From Lentimicrobium saccharophilum (GTDB lineage: Bacteria; Bacteroidota; Bacteroidia; Bacteroidales; Lentimicrobiaceae): DNA of 64,000 nt. The notes beneath the pieces are model-generated. The model did no database searches, was not told the DNA's origin, and saw nothing but the letters and a program-made list of their open reading frames with translations. Shown one piece after another: positions 44,550 to 53,959 of the stretch. The first letter of the stretch is position 1. Every line of letters begins with the position of its first letter. The position numbers were made by a program, and so were the translations under genes. Location of the stretch: the NCBI RefSeq assembly GCF_001192835.1, contig NZ_DF968182.1, positions 124,001 to 188,000 on the forward strand, written 5' to 3'.

Positions 44550-45515
44550 ATGAAATCAGTTTATTTACCATTTTTTTTATGCCTGCTCATCAGCGGGTTC
44601 TCCGCTGCCCAGGAGAGCAGAAGGGTTGATTTAGTGCGTGCGGGAAATCCTAAAACTACAGAATCCGGTCAATTTCCGGGTCAGATCCTGCGCGGAACGG
44701 AGTGCGACACCGTTCGTTTTCCGCTTTCGGGAGAGATCACCTATTATTACCTGATGCAGCCGGAGTCGGGCTATGTAACCGGGAACAACAGTTATAAGGA
44801 CAAGGTAAAGGCCGAATATTTCGGTACTTTTGAAACAGGCAGTTTTATCACCGGCATTGTGGCTGAATTTGCCGTTGCTAAAAGTCACAGCAATCCTGAT
44901 GTTGTATTCGGAATATGGGACAATACCGGTACAAACGGCAAGCCCGGCGTAATGGTTGCTTCGGCTTCCAAACCGCTGAATTCAATAGTGTCCGATGTGC
45001 AGTATGAAAGGATTACCACGGTTACTTTTCAGGAACCTTATCCGGTAAACGGCCCTTATTATGTGGGCGTTGTTTTGCCTGAAAATCTGGCTGATACGGT
45101 TGCTTTGTGGTGCCGTAAACATGTTGAGGGTTACAGCGGTACCGCCTGGGATCAGTGGTCCGACGGCAGGTGGTTTGCATTCAGCGACCCTTCCAACTGG
45201 GGCAATACCATGCTTACCACCATGACCCTGCATCCCATTGTTTGTAAAACAACAGGAATCTCTGAACCCTCGGATGCCGGTGTGGCCATCAGCCCCAATC
45301 CTTCCACGGGGGTTATCAATATAAAACGGTGGAAAAGCAGCGAAATGGTGAGCATGAATATCTATTCTGCGGAAGGAAAAATGGTCTATTCCAGAGCATT
45401 TCCCGGCGCTGTTACGGATTACAATATTGATCTCGGATTTCTGCCCCGCGGCATATATTACATGGCCCTGCGCGACAGCCGGCACAACCATCTGAGTAAG
45501 CTGATCCTTCAATAG
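44550..45515 (+). CDS. Secreted protein with T9SS C-terminal sorting domain
   Basis: 321 residues. Signal peptide residues 1-20 (MKSVYLPFFLCLLISGFSAA, then QES). The middle part is beta-rich (GNNSYKDKVKAEYFGTFETG, VVFGIWDNTGTNGKPG, VNGPYYVGVVLPENLADTVALWC) and resembles no named domain I know. The last ~75 residues (VAISPNPSTGVINIKRW ... LGFLPRGIYYMALRDSRHNHLSKLILQ) are a type A T9SS sorting domain, so export through the outer membrane by the type IX system is expected. It is divergent from the BNR-repeat gene, which starts 113 bp to the left. Confidence 0.85.
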   Translation: MKSVYLPFFLCLLISGFSAAQESRRVDLVRAGNPKTTESGQFPGQILRGTECDTVRFPLSGEITYYYLMQPESGYVTGNNSYKDKVKAEYFGTFETGSFITGIVAEFAVAKSHSNPDVVFGIWDNTGTNGKPGVMVASASKPLNSIVSDVQYERITTVTFQEPYPVNGPYYVGVVLPENLADTVALWCRKHVEGYSGTAWDQWSDGRWFAFSDPSNWGNTMLTTMTLHPIVCKTTGISEPSDAGVAISPNPSTGVINIKRWKSSEMVSMNIYSAEGKMVYSRAFPGAVTDYNIDLGFLPRGIYYMALRDSRHNHLSKLILQ

Positions 45516-46368
45516 GAATGATCTTCAGATTTCTGGCAATCACATTATTCGATTTGCGGGAGTTAACTTTTATTTTCATTGTTGTCTGGTTGAATAATAA
45601 GATTACCTTCGGTGAGCTATCCGTCCCTGGCGGATAGATTCTTCGCTAACGCTCAGGATGACTTTGACATACATGGGTTTGAAAGAGCGGGGCCTGGTGG
45701 CGACATGGCAGAAACAAAACAGCACATCAAATAACAAATTACCCTTCTTCAGGGGTAGTTCATTATAGGATGTGCTTTTTATTTTTTTGCCACAGAATCA
45801 CGGAAGCACTGATTTATTTCAGGAAAAGAGATCCCGGATTTTTATAAAAAGTTTGATAACTAACTTAAGTATACCTGTGCAAATATTCTTAAAACTAATA
45901 CCGATCAGATTCAGCCCGCCACAAATTTATGTAAATGACTGTATAACAATATGATAAATCTGATTTTTTACTTGCATTTATCTCACAGATAGCTTCATTC
46001 TCAAATAGTACATTCAGTCATTATTCATGCTGATAACAGGATTAATATTTGCTATTGAAATTTTAGCCTGAAAATGTGATTTATATTCTTCCTTTCTCCG
46101 ATACTACATTTTATGATTGAAGCAAATCATAAAAGCGTTTACTTGCAAGCCGGGTCCGGTTTCTTTAAAACACGGTGCAGTAACTGCAATCAGCTATTCA
46201 GTTTTTCAGGTTTTGTATAAACTGTGATAAATTCTTTTGTGTGTTTTTGTGCTTCCGCGCTTTGGTGGCTTCTTTTAATTGCCAAAGCCTCCATAGTATA
46301 TCCAACACATCAAATAAGGATTTGCCCTTCTTCAGCTGGCTTTTACAGTGGACTGTTCTCCTGAACTG
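45516..46368. other. Long gene-free region with a MITE fragment
   Basis: 45601-45690 carries 'gattaccttcggtgagcta...cttcgctaacgctcaggatg', one end of the palindromic element seen complete at 26908. The rest (45700-46368) is AT-rich, including a short repeat-like piece 'gcttccgcgctttggtggct' near 46251; no gene was recognised. Confidence 0.55.
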
Positions 46369-46399
46369 TTGCTTTCGGCAGGGTTCTTTTGTATCTTTG
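46369..46399 (+). promoter_or_regulatory. Bacteroidetes-type promoter for the UspA gene
   Basis: TTG at 46369-46371, 20 bases, TATCTTTG at 46392-46399, 21 bp before the ATG at 46421. A near-consensus short-leader promoter. Confidence 0.75.
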
Positions 46400-46420
46400 T
46401 AATTATCAGACAAAGTATAT

Positions 46421-46855
46421 ATGAAAAAGATACTGGTTCCGGTTGATTTTTCCGATTTATCTACGGATGTCATTGATAAAGCCGGCGAAATCGCGAAAGC
46501 TTTCGGGAGTGAGGTTTATATACTGCATGTATCCCTGCCCGGTCCTGTTTTTACGGATGATCCCTCACAGATTATGGCGGTAAATAATCCCGGGCTGGAA
46601 GAGTTGGTGCGGGAGGACCACGACCTCAAGGCCATGGTTCATTACCTGCACGAGAGGGGGGTGGATGCCCGTTCAGCCTTGGTGCATGGCCCTGTAGTCA
46701 ACACTATTCTGGATGAGGCTGAGAAATTTGAGGCGGACCTGATTGTCATCGGTACGCAAAGCCACGGGTTTCTGTACCGGACATTTATCGGAAGTGTCAG
46801 CGACGGGGTGATGCGCAACAGCCCCTGTCCGGTGATGATTGTGCCTCAGCCCTGA
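46421..46855 (+). CDS. Universal stress protein (UspA family)
   Basis: 144 residues, one USP domain. Starts KKILVPVDFSDLSTDVIDKA, the strand-helix opening of the family, and ends with GTQSHGFLYRTFIGSVSDGVMRNSPCPVMIV, which carries the G-x2-G-x(9)-G-S/T nucleotide-binding signature of ATP-binding Usp proteins. Likely a stress-induced ATP-binding protein. Its last 10 bases overlap tail to tail with the radical SAM gene on the other strand. A strong promoter stands just upstream. Confidence 0.93.
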   Translation: MKKILVPVDFSDLSTDVIDKAGEIAKAFGSEVYILHVSLPGPVFTDDPSQIMAVNNPGLEELVREDHDLKAMVHYLHERGVDARSALVHGPVVNTILDEAEKFEADLIVIGTQSHGFLYRTFIGSVSDGVMRNSPCPVMIVPQP

Positions 46856-48696
46856 GGCCGTTTGCCAAATTTTGGCAGCAGGTCGGCACGGCCTGCTTTT
46901 TTCAATGTTTCAGCAAGCCAGCGTTTATTTTCGGGTTTATACCAGAAAAAGAACCGCTGCTGGTTGAGTTTTTCCTGCTTATCGCGGGCTACATAAACGG
47001 TTTTCAGCGTGTACGGATCGAAGCCGGTGTAGTACATGGCCGTGGCCAGGGTCATGGGGGTGGGGGTAAAGTCCTGCACCTGTTCCAGCCTGAAACCCTG
47101 CTGCGAGGTTTCACAGGCCAGTTCGGCCATATCTTCGGGGCGGCTGCCCGGATGGCTTGAAATAAAGTAGGGGATCAGCTGCTGCCTCAGACCGTTTCTG
47201 CGGTTAATCTCGTTAAATTTCTGTTGAAACTGCACAAAGGTGCAGTAATGCGGCTTGCGCATAATCTGCAGCACATGCGCCGAACTATGCTCGGGAGCCA
47301 CTTTCAGTCTTCCCGAAACGTGCCGGGTGATCAACTGCTCCAGGTACTCATTCAGCCCGTTGGCCTTTGATTCTGCTTCGCTGCGGCCAATCAGCATGTC
47401 GTAACGGATGCCGCTGCCGATGGTGATGCGTTTTACATTAGGTACCCGCAAAGCCTTATTGTACAGAGCAGTCATCGGGCGGTGGTCGGTGTTCAGGTTG
47501 CGGCAGATGGTCGGGAAAATGCACGAGGGACGTTTGCATTTTTTGCATTTGTCCGTGTCGATCCCTTTCATCCGGTACATATTGGCCGAAGGGCCGCCCA
47601 GATCGGTGATATGCCCTTTAAAATCCGGGGCAGCGGCGATTTGTTCCACCTCTTTCAGGATGGATTTCTCAGAACGGCTCACCACAAACTTTCCCTGATG
47701 GGCCGAAATGGCGCAGAAAGCGCATCCGCCGAAGCATCCCCGGTGCATGTTTACCGAATTGCGGATCATCTCAAATGCGGGAATGGCGCCTCTTTTATGG
47801 TAGCGCGGGTGTGGCTCGCGCGTGTAGGGCAGGTCGAAGGAGGCATCTATTTCCGCCTCGTTCATGGGCGGATTGGGGGGATTCACTACAATGGTGGAAT
47901 CTCCGTTTCTTTCCAGCAGCCTTGCTCCCTGCCAGCGGTTCGATTCCTCTTCGAAGATGCGGAAATGCCGGGCAAAGGCCTTTTTATCGGCCAGGCATTC
48001 AGTGTGTGAAGGCATTTCACGGGTATCAACACCCGGCAGTTCCGGTAAGGCTTCCCCATAAGGAATCCGGAAGGCAGTCTGCTCCACATCGCGGATTTGC
48101 TCAATGTTTTCACCGGTTGCCAGGCGACGGAGCAGCGAAACCAGTCCCATTTCCCCCATCCCGAAGACAAGCATATCGGCGCCGCTCCAGGTAAGGATGT
48201 CGGGCTTCAGGCTGTCGCTCCAGTAATCATAGTGGGTGAGGCGGCGCATGGAGGCTTCGATTCCACCCAGGATAACTGGTACATCCGGGTAGAGCTTTTT
48301 CAGGATTTGCGTATAAACCACCGAAGCATAATCGGGCCGGAAGCCGGCCACGCCGCCCGGGGTATAGGCGTCGTCGCTGCGCAGGCGCTTATTGGCGGTG
48401 TAATGGTTTACCATGCTGTCCATATTGCCGGCAGTTACCCCGAAAAAAAACCTGGGTTTACCCAGTTTCTTAAAGTCGCGCAGGTCGTCGCGCCAGTTGG
48501 GCTGCGGCAGTATGGCCACCCGGAACCCCGCATGTTCGGTCAGTCGCCCGATTACAGCGGCGCCGAAAGCGGGATGATCGACATAGGCATCGCCCGAAAC
48601 TATGATTACGTCCACCTCATCCCAGCCGCGGCGTTCAAGCTCTTCGCGCGAAACGGGCAGCCAGTCGGTAAGGGGGCGTTTATCAGGGATTTGCAT
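46846..48696 (-). CDS. YgiQ-family radical SAM protein
   Basis: 616 residues. The radical SAM cluster CFGGCAFC (CxxxCxxC) lies at about residue 317-324 in HRGCFGGCAFCAISAHQGKFVVSRSE, after a long N-terminal cobalamin-binding-like domain (LSMEAS-like VILGGIEASMRRLTHYDYWSD). A CKKC...C cluster (DKCKKCKRPSC) about 60 residues later may bind a second iron-sulfur cluster. The C-terminal DUF3362-like tail (FTPTPMTLATAMYYTGFDPYTL...) is typical of YgiQ. The reaction is not known. The start ATG at 48696 lies before a conserved N-terminus RPLTDWLPVS, standard for the family. Confidence 0.93.
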   Translation of the reverse strand: MQIPDKRPLTDWLPVSREELERRGWDEVDVIIVSGDAYVDHPAFGAAVIGRLTEHAGFRVAILPQPNWRDDLRDFKKLGKPRFFFGVTAGNMDSMVNHYTANKRLRSDDAYTPGGVAGFRPDYASVVYTQILKKLYPDVPVILGGIEASMRRLTHYDYWSDSLKPDILTWSGADMLVFGMGEMGLVSLLRRLATGENIEQIRDVEQTAFRIPYGEALPELPGVDTREMPSHTECLADKKAFARHFRIFEEESNRWQGARLLERNGDSTIVVNPPNPPMNEAEIDASFDLPYTREPHPRYHKRGAIPAFEMIRNSVNMHRGCFGGCAFCAISAHQGKFVVSRSEKSILKEVEQIAAAPDFKGHITDLGGPSANMYRMKGIDTDKCKKCKRPSCIFPTICRNLNTDHRPMTALYNKALRVPNVKRITIGSGIRYDMLIGRSEAESKANGLNEYLEQLITRHVSGRLKVAPEHSSAHVLQIMRKPHYCTFVQFQQKFNEINRRNGLRQQLIPYFISSHPGSRPEDMAELACETSQQGFRLEQVQDFTPTPMTLATAMYYTGFDPYTLKTVYVARDKQEKLNQQRFFFWYKPENKRWLAETLKKAGRADLLPKFGKRPQG

Positions 48697-49215
48697 GGGG
48701 CAAAGGTAGGTGATATTTTGGCTCGGGGCGCATAGCCGGGTAAGGGGAGTTTTTGATTTCTCTCGTTATCCCTTAGCTCTTCCAGGTCAGGGAATTTCCG
48801 GTTTCTGATATTGTGTAATGGATTACATAAAAAATATAGAAAGAATGTAATGGGATCATTGTTGTCCGGGAAAAATAATAAAATTTGACCAGAATGCTTA
48901 GTAGCTATGGGTTTCAGAAAAATGTAACAAGTTACAGCTTACTTTCACTTTTTCGCCACAAAGGCTCAAAGGCACCAAGTTGCACGAATTTATTTTTCTC
49001 ATTTAGTGGTACTTAGTGTCTCCGTGTCTTTGTGGCAGGTTCTTTTCATATTTTAACCGGACAATAGTGTAATGGGATACAAAAAATGCCTGAATAAGAA
49101 TAATTTTTACAAACACTTTAAACTATTGTATGGCTATTATCCACCGGCTCCGGAATCCGGAGGAGGCTCCGGATTGTGTGACAATGGCACGGGTAAAAGG
49201 AGCATAACAAGTTTC
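48697..49215. other. Gap with one inverted repeat, otherwise nothing seen
   Basis: About 520 bp before the IS1595 element. Besides the dyad repeat 48955-49036 no gene or structure was recognised. A short frame 49072-49260 crosses the IS end and is rejected. Confidence 0.5.
48955..49036. repeat. Inverted repeat GCCACAAAG ... CTTTGTGGC
   Basis: 9-bp perfect terminal arms at 48955-48963 and 49028-49036, with further inward complementarity (AAGGCACCAAG / CTTAGTGTCTCC). A classical interspersed 'cacaaagg...ctttgtgg' REP-like dyad. Confidence 0.8.
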
Positions 49216-49223
49216 ATTAAAAA

Positions 49224-50317
49224 GGCTGTAGTTTATAAGTGCGTTGCTTTTAACGTTTGATATTTCTCTCCAATTGTTCGGTATCTCGTAAGACTTAAAA
49301 GGTCAAGTGTTGTGTACTTTACGACTTCTTCTGTAGGTCTAAGCGAGCTCTTGACTGCTTGCTGTACTCTGTACCAGTTTAAATAGTTCTGAAGATATTT
49401 TGTGGAGACGCCCCAAAACGTTGAGTCAATCCACTTCTTCACTCGATTATGCAAAGAGTTTACGGTTTGTATGTGATAGATGCCATTCTTAACATATTGC
49501 TTAAGGTCTGCGCGTAGCACCACCAATGAAAGCTGGTTATCCTTGGCAAAGCCCTTATAGCTTACGTGCCCATCAGCGCATAGGATGGAGTCCTTTTCAA
49601 TTCGGTTCCCAATGGCGTTCTCGATGTCAGCTTTGCTGATGCGCCCGAGGGTGACCACCTTCATATCCATCGCCCCCTTACGGTCAGACGTCACGATTAC
49701 AGCCACCTAGTCTTTGGAAACACCTCTTGAAGAGGAGCTACCCCCTCGCTTGCGACCTTTCCTTGTTTGCTGTTCTTTCCCTTTTTCTGACAGCAAAAAG
49801 AATGTTTCGTCACTCTCAACAATCCCGTTGAAATCATCCTTCCTTACCTCTTCGAGAGAGGAAAGCACTTTATGACGCCAATCAAAGGCGGTTTTCTTGT
49901 TAATGCTCAGAGCAAACTTTATTTTATCCAATGACATGGACTTATGCATCAGTTCAAGGTAATCATTAACAAGCTCTTTCTTATGCAGACCAGCTAGCCA
50001 TGTGCCCGTGTACTCCGTAAATGTTCGACTGCAAGCTCTGCATTTAAAGCGTTGGCTGCCCTTATCCTTGCCAAATCTGTAAAACCTTAGGCTTCCGCAA
50101 TGAGGACAGCCAACCTGCTTGTTTATCAGTTGGTTTCTGCGTAATGATAGGTAGTCGGGGGCACTTTCGTTCCCCGTTAATTCTGCAATCAGGTTCGCCT
50201 GTTGGTGCGAGGGTAAGGCGCGAATGGCTGATAATATTTCTTGATAGTCCATTAGCAAGTAGTTTGAGCAAAGATAAACAATATTTTCATAATACAACGC
50301 TATTCTAAACTACAGCC
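49224..50317 (-). mobile_element. IS1595-family insertion sequence (1094 bp) with 8-bp target duplication
   Basis: Terminal inverted repeats of 23 bp with 20 matches: left starts GGCTGTAGTTTATAAG (49224), right end is its complement (50295-50317). The flanking target duplication is ATTAAAAA on both sides (49216-49223 and 50318-50325), the 8-bp size typical of IS1595. The single transposase gene runs on the minus strand and has an internal stop. Confidence 0.93.
49233..50252 (-). pseudogene. IS1595 (ISXO2-like) transposase broken by an amber stop
   Basis: Frame from ATG 50252 (MDYQEILSAIRAL). Zinc ribbon: CPHCGSLRFYRFGKDKGSQRFKCRAC, with both Cys pairs. The DDE part starts with VESDETFFLLSEKG. 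At 49707-49709 the codon after GVSKD is TAG, followed in the same frame by VAVIVTSDRKGAMDM, which suits a CAG (Gln) to TAG change. The rest (second Asp in ILCADGHVSYKGF, later NSLHNRVKKWIDSTFWGV) is intact. It is inactive unless the stop is suppressed. The opening hydrophobic stretch upstream of 50252 is probably not translated. Confidence 0.9.
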
Positions 50318-50732
50318 ATTAAAAACTCTATTTTGTTGAATAGTAATAGATTGATTATGAATTATGATTGTCCGGTAAACGATTTGCAGGTTCCTAACCC
50401 GGTTGTCCGGGTTCGGAATGACATGGCTTTTAGGTGGATGGATTAGGGAAGAGGGTTGCGGGCGCCACCATCTGTTCTGGTATGTTAACTATCTGTCATA
50501 TAATTCGGAGTAAGAAATCCCTGTTACATTTTTTTTGACGAACCAGCCGTGGACAGGACACTGATGTTTTCGGGAAAATTTGTATATACAGGGCGTGCAG
50601 GAGGTAGTAAGTGGTGTCAAGGCTGGATCGGCAGGTTAATATATTGAATAAGAATATTATACAACGAATTAAAAATTAGTTAAAGGCCTCTTTTCCTCCT
50701 TTTGTATATGTAATTTATAGGTAGGTTTTGAT
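50318..50732. other. Leader region upstream of the beta-glucan operon
   Basis: No gene seen. A weak -7 box follows at 50733. A short word 'ggttgtccgg' occurs near 50401. No regulator gene for the operon is present in the window. Confidence 0.5.
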
Positions 50733-50740
50733 TATATTTG
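50733..50740 (+). promoter_or_regulatory. -7 box TATATTTG upstream of the beta-glucan operon
   Basis: Exact TAnnTTTG, 69 bp before the ATG at 50810. The -33 box is not clear at the normal spacing. Confidence 0.5.
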
Positions 50741-50809
50741 ATCTAGGTTTAAGAAAAATTTCAGGCAAAAAATCCCTGTCTAAGAAACGTTATAACAAAT
50801 TATCCAAAG

Positions 50810-53800
50810 ATGAAACAAAAATTACTTGCGCTGATTTTGCTGAGTTTCTCTATTTCTCTGTTTGCACAGCCTCAGAAGGTTGCAATAGAAAATACGGAGA
50901 AGGGGATGAAACTTATGGTCAACAACCAGGGTTTCATGGTCAACGGCATCAACTGGGATTATTTCCCCATCGGGACCAACTATTCCTACAGTTTATGGAC
51001 CCAGTCCGACGACTTCATCAAACAGGCACTGGATGATGAAATGTCGCTGCTTAAAAACATGAATGTGAATGCCATTCGTGTTTACACGGGTATCCAGCCC
51101 AGGTGGATCACATACATTTATGAAAAGTATGGTATCTATACCATGCTTAACCATTCTTTTGGAAGATACGGGCTTACGCTCGACGGGGCCTGGGAAGGCA
51201 ATACCGATTATTCAGACCCCCGGGTAAAGGAACTTCTGCTAAAGGAAGTAACCGGACTGGTGCAGGAATATAAAGATACACCCGGCTTGTTACTTTACCT
51301 GCTGGGGAATGAAAATAACTACGGATTGTTCTGGCGCGGTGCCGAAACCGAAGATATCCCGATGGAAGACCGGGAATCTACCAGGATGGCCCGGTACCTT
51401 TATAAATTATTCAACGATGCTTCCGTGGCCATGAAGGCCATCGACCCACATCATCCCGTATCCATCTGCAACGGCGACCTCCTGTTTCTGGATATCATCG
51501 CGGAAGAATGTAAAGATGTGGATATATTCGGCATAAACGTTTACCGCGGCATTTCATTTACCGATCTTTTTGACAGGGTGAAGAAGGAATACGGGAAACC
51601 CGTTTTATTGACTGAATTTGGTTCTGATGCCTTTAACGCCATCACCATGGAGGAGGCGCAAAACGAACAGGCAATTTACAATGTTGCCAACTGGAAAGAG
51701 GTATATGAAAATGCGGCCGGAATGGGAAAAGCAGGCAATTCGCTGGGCGGGTTTACCTTTCAGTTCAGCGATGGCTGGTGGAAGTACGGGCAGACTGAAT
51801 ACCTTGATGTGCACGATTCCCATGCCTCATGGAGCAACGGTGGTTATTTGTTTGATTACAGGGCCGGCCAGAATAATATGAATGAAGAGTGGTTCGGAAT
51901 ATGTGCCAAAGGCCCGACCAATTCCAAAGGATTTTACCAGTTATATCCCAGGGCCTCCTATTATGCCCTCAAAGAAGCCCACCAATTGAATCCCTATGCC
52001 GAAGGCGTGAATTTACAAACCATACAGCAGCACTTTAACGGCATCCAGGTGGTGGAATCCCTCCTGAAGGCCAGGGGTGACAAGGCCGCGCTGGAAGGGG
52101 AAAAACTTAAAAAAATCAGCCTGAGCCGCTTAAGTGCGCAAAACACTACGTTTAACACCGGCGGCAGCCTGATTTCAACGCCCGATGTTGCCGATCCGAA
52201 TAACCCGGTCTTCCCGAATCAGCTGGGATTCGACCATATGCAGTCATTCTATGTTGGCGTAGCGGCGAATCCGTCAAGCAATTTCAGTGCCGATGTGGAA
52301 TTTAATGTGCTGGGCAATGTGGCGCTGAACCCGATTGATCAGATATTTTATGAAAACCGCGGACGTCCGGTAGAAGTAGGCGGGAGCAACGGAAATGTAA
52401 CCCTGGGTTCTGTCAACCGGGTTCAGGTTTACAAAGCCAGTTATCATTGGGATCACAAATTGTTCGATCTTAAGGGATTTTATCGCACGGGTCATTATCA
52501 CTGGGGGTATGAAGGCGACTTCTTTGGCCTTTATCCCGAAGCCAACTACGGACCCAATATCGACATTTACAATGGTATTGCGCCATTTGGATTTGAAATG
52601 GAAGGCAAGCAGATGTTCAGTGATTTTAAACTGGCATTCGGCCCGCAGCTCTGGTGGGGGGCCAACCCGGCTGTATTGCTGAAATACAGTAAAAGTGTTG
52701 CACATTTCAATTTTACCGGGATTTTTCATGAGGACCTTGCTCAGCTTGGGATGACGGAAAGTTCGTTTGCCATTCCGCAACCTAAAACCAGGCGGCTTAC
52801 CTTGTTTGTGAACAGGGAGTTCGGCAAATTCGGGGTCAATGCAGGAGGAATCTGGGCCGGTCAACCGCTTCAGGGCAGGGAATTCCAGGTAGTAAGGGGA
52901 GAAGAGGGGAATTACTCGGTTTATAAAGATGAAATCAAGGCACAGGATAATTTCGGAGGAAAGATAAAATTAACCTACAAGGGTGGAAGGTTTAACTGGT
53001 ATGCACAATCCGCGGTCATGGGCCTGGTGGCGCAGGGCGGTGCCGACCAGACACTGACATTCACCGGCTGGAGGTTAAAGGACAGCGGCAGCGGAAACCA
53101 GTATAATTTCCTGACCGGAGCTACCTATCTGATCGGAGATTTCCAGGTGGCGCCCAACTTCCTGTGGCAAAAGCCCATCGAAGGCCCGATCCCCGGAGAT
53201 GTACCGGCCCCGGGAAGGCCGAGAAACATCCTCGATGATCCTTTTGTGGTAAGGGCTAACAGGGAGCAGATTGCCGGTGAGATTTTATTCACTTACGATC
53301 CGACACCCGGTACCTGGATGTACAACTGGGACAGCGACCGTTCGGAAGATGCTGAACTTGCCGTGAGCTTAGGCTTTGTTTACAGGCATTTGCCAACCAC
53401 CCAGGACGCTGCCATCGGAATTCTGCCCGATGGGCGTACCACATTTGCGTTTCCGGGAGCCGCACCTGCCAATGATTTATGGGAGATCCACTCCAGACTG
53501 GTTTCGAAGGTAAGCAGCGATTTTGGCTTTATTGCAAACATATATGCCGGGGATGCCCAGGCCAACGGCAGCGATGCCAGGTTGATCAGGCGCTACGGGA
53601 TTGATTTGCGGATGATTTTCAAGGAAGTAAAACTCACTTCATTTGCCAGAATCAACGACTGGGGCCCTTACGACTATCACCGCGATTACAACCTGACCTT
53701 CCCGCTTCAGCTGATGGCCGATATTTCTACCTCTCTGAAAAAACCTGACTGGTTTGAGCTTCCGAACACTGAAATCGGACTGCGGGCAACTTACCGTACA

Positions 53801-53944
53801 CTCGACCGGTATTCTCCCCGTTACGCGCCAACTTACAAGCCTGATGCAAGCGGAGCCCTGGTGCCCGATCCCGAAGCCGTCGGTTTTGACAATGGCAATG
53901 AATGGGAGATCAGAACCTATGTACGCATTAATATTGGTAAATAA
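50810..53944 (+). CDS. Clan GH-A glycosidase with C-terminal beta-barrel-like domain
   Basis: 1044 residues. Signal peptide 1-19 (LFAQ end). Residues ~40-400 are a (beta/alpha)8 glycosidase of the GH2/GH5 kind: acid/base Glu168 in LLYLLGNENN and nucleophile Glu269 in KPVLLTEFGSDAF, with aromatic substrate residues in FQFSDGWWKYG. No GH2 jelly-roll is seen. From ~450 to the end the chain is beta-rich with alternating aromatic strands (KLAFGPQLWWGANPAVLLKYS, VKLTSFARINDWGPYDYHRD, EWEIRTYVRINIGK), as in outer-membrane barrels. No family name can be given with confidence. It heads the operon, 15 bp before the lipoprotein gene. The likely substrate is a beta-glucan (inference from neighbours). Confidence 0.75.
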   Translation: MKQKLLALILLSFSISLFAQPQKVAIENTEKGMKLMVNNQGFMVNGINWDYFPIGTNYSYSLWTQSDDFIKQALDDEMSLLKNMNVNAIRVYTGIQPRWITYIYEKYGIYTMLNHSFGRYGLTLDGAWEGNTDYSDPRVKELLLKEVTGLVQEYKDTPGLLLYLLGNENNYGLFWRGAETEDIPMEDRESTRMARYLYKLFNDASVAMKAIDPHHPVSICNGDLLFLDIIAEECKDVDIFGINVYRGISFTDLFDRVKKEYGKPVLLTEFGSDAFNAITMEEAQNEQAIYNVANWKEVYENAAGMGKAGNSLGGFTFQFSDGWWKYGQTEYLDVHDSHASWSNGGYLFDYRAGQNNMNEEWFGICAKGPTNSKGFYQLYPRASYYALKEAHQLNPYAEGVNLQTIQQHFNGIQVVESLLKARGDKAALEGEKLKKISLSRLSAQNTTFNTGGSLISTPDVADPNNPVFPNQLGFDHMQSFYVGVAANPSSNFSADVEFNVLGNVALNPIDQIFYENRGRPVEVGGSNGNVTLGSVNRVQVYKASYHWDHKLFDLKGFYRTGHYHWGYEGDFFGLYPEANYGPNIDIYNGIAPFGFEMEGKQMFSDFKLAFGPQLWWGANPAVLLKYSKSVAHFNFTGIFHEDLAQLGMTESSFAIPQPKTRRLTLFVNREFGKFGVNAGGIWAGQPLQGREFQVVRGEEGNYSVYKDEIKAQDNFGGKIKLTYKGGRFNWYAQSAVMGLVAQGGADQTLTFTGWRLKDSGSGNQYNFLTGATYLIGDFQVAPNFLWQKPIEGPIPGDVPAPGRPRNILDDPFVVRANREQIAGEILFTYDPTPGTWMYNWDSDRSEDAELAVSLGFVYRHLPTTQDAAIGILPDGRTTFAFPGAAPANDLWEIHSRLVSKVSSDFGFIANIYAGDAQANGSDARLIRRYGIDLRMIFKEVKLTSFARINDWGPYDYHRDYNLTFPLQLMADISTSLKKPDWFELPNTEIGLRATYRTLDRYSPRYAPTYKPDASGALVPDPEAVGFDNGNEWEIRTYVRINIGK

Positions 53945-53959
53945 TAAAAACACCCTGCG

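Noticed and set aside
49233-49706. Separate gene for the C-terminal half of the IS1595 transposase
   Set aside because: Same frame as the upstream half with a single TAG between; its apparent GTG start is an internal Val codon.
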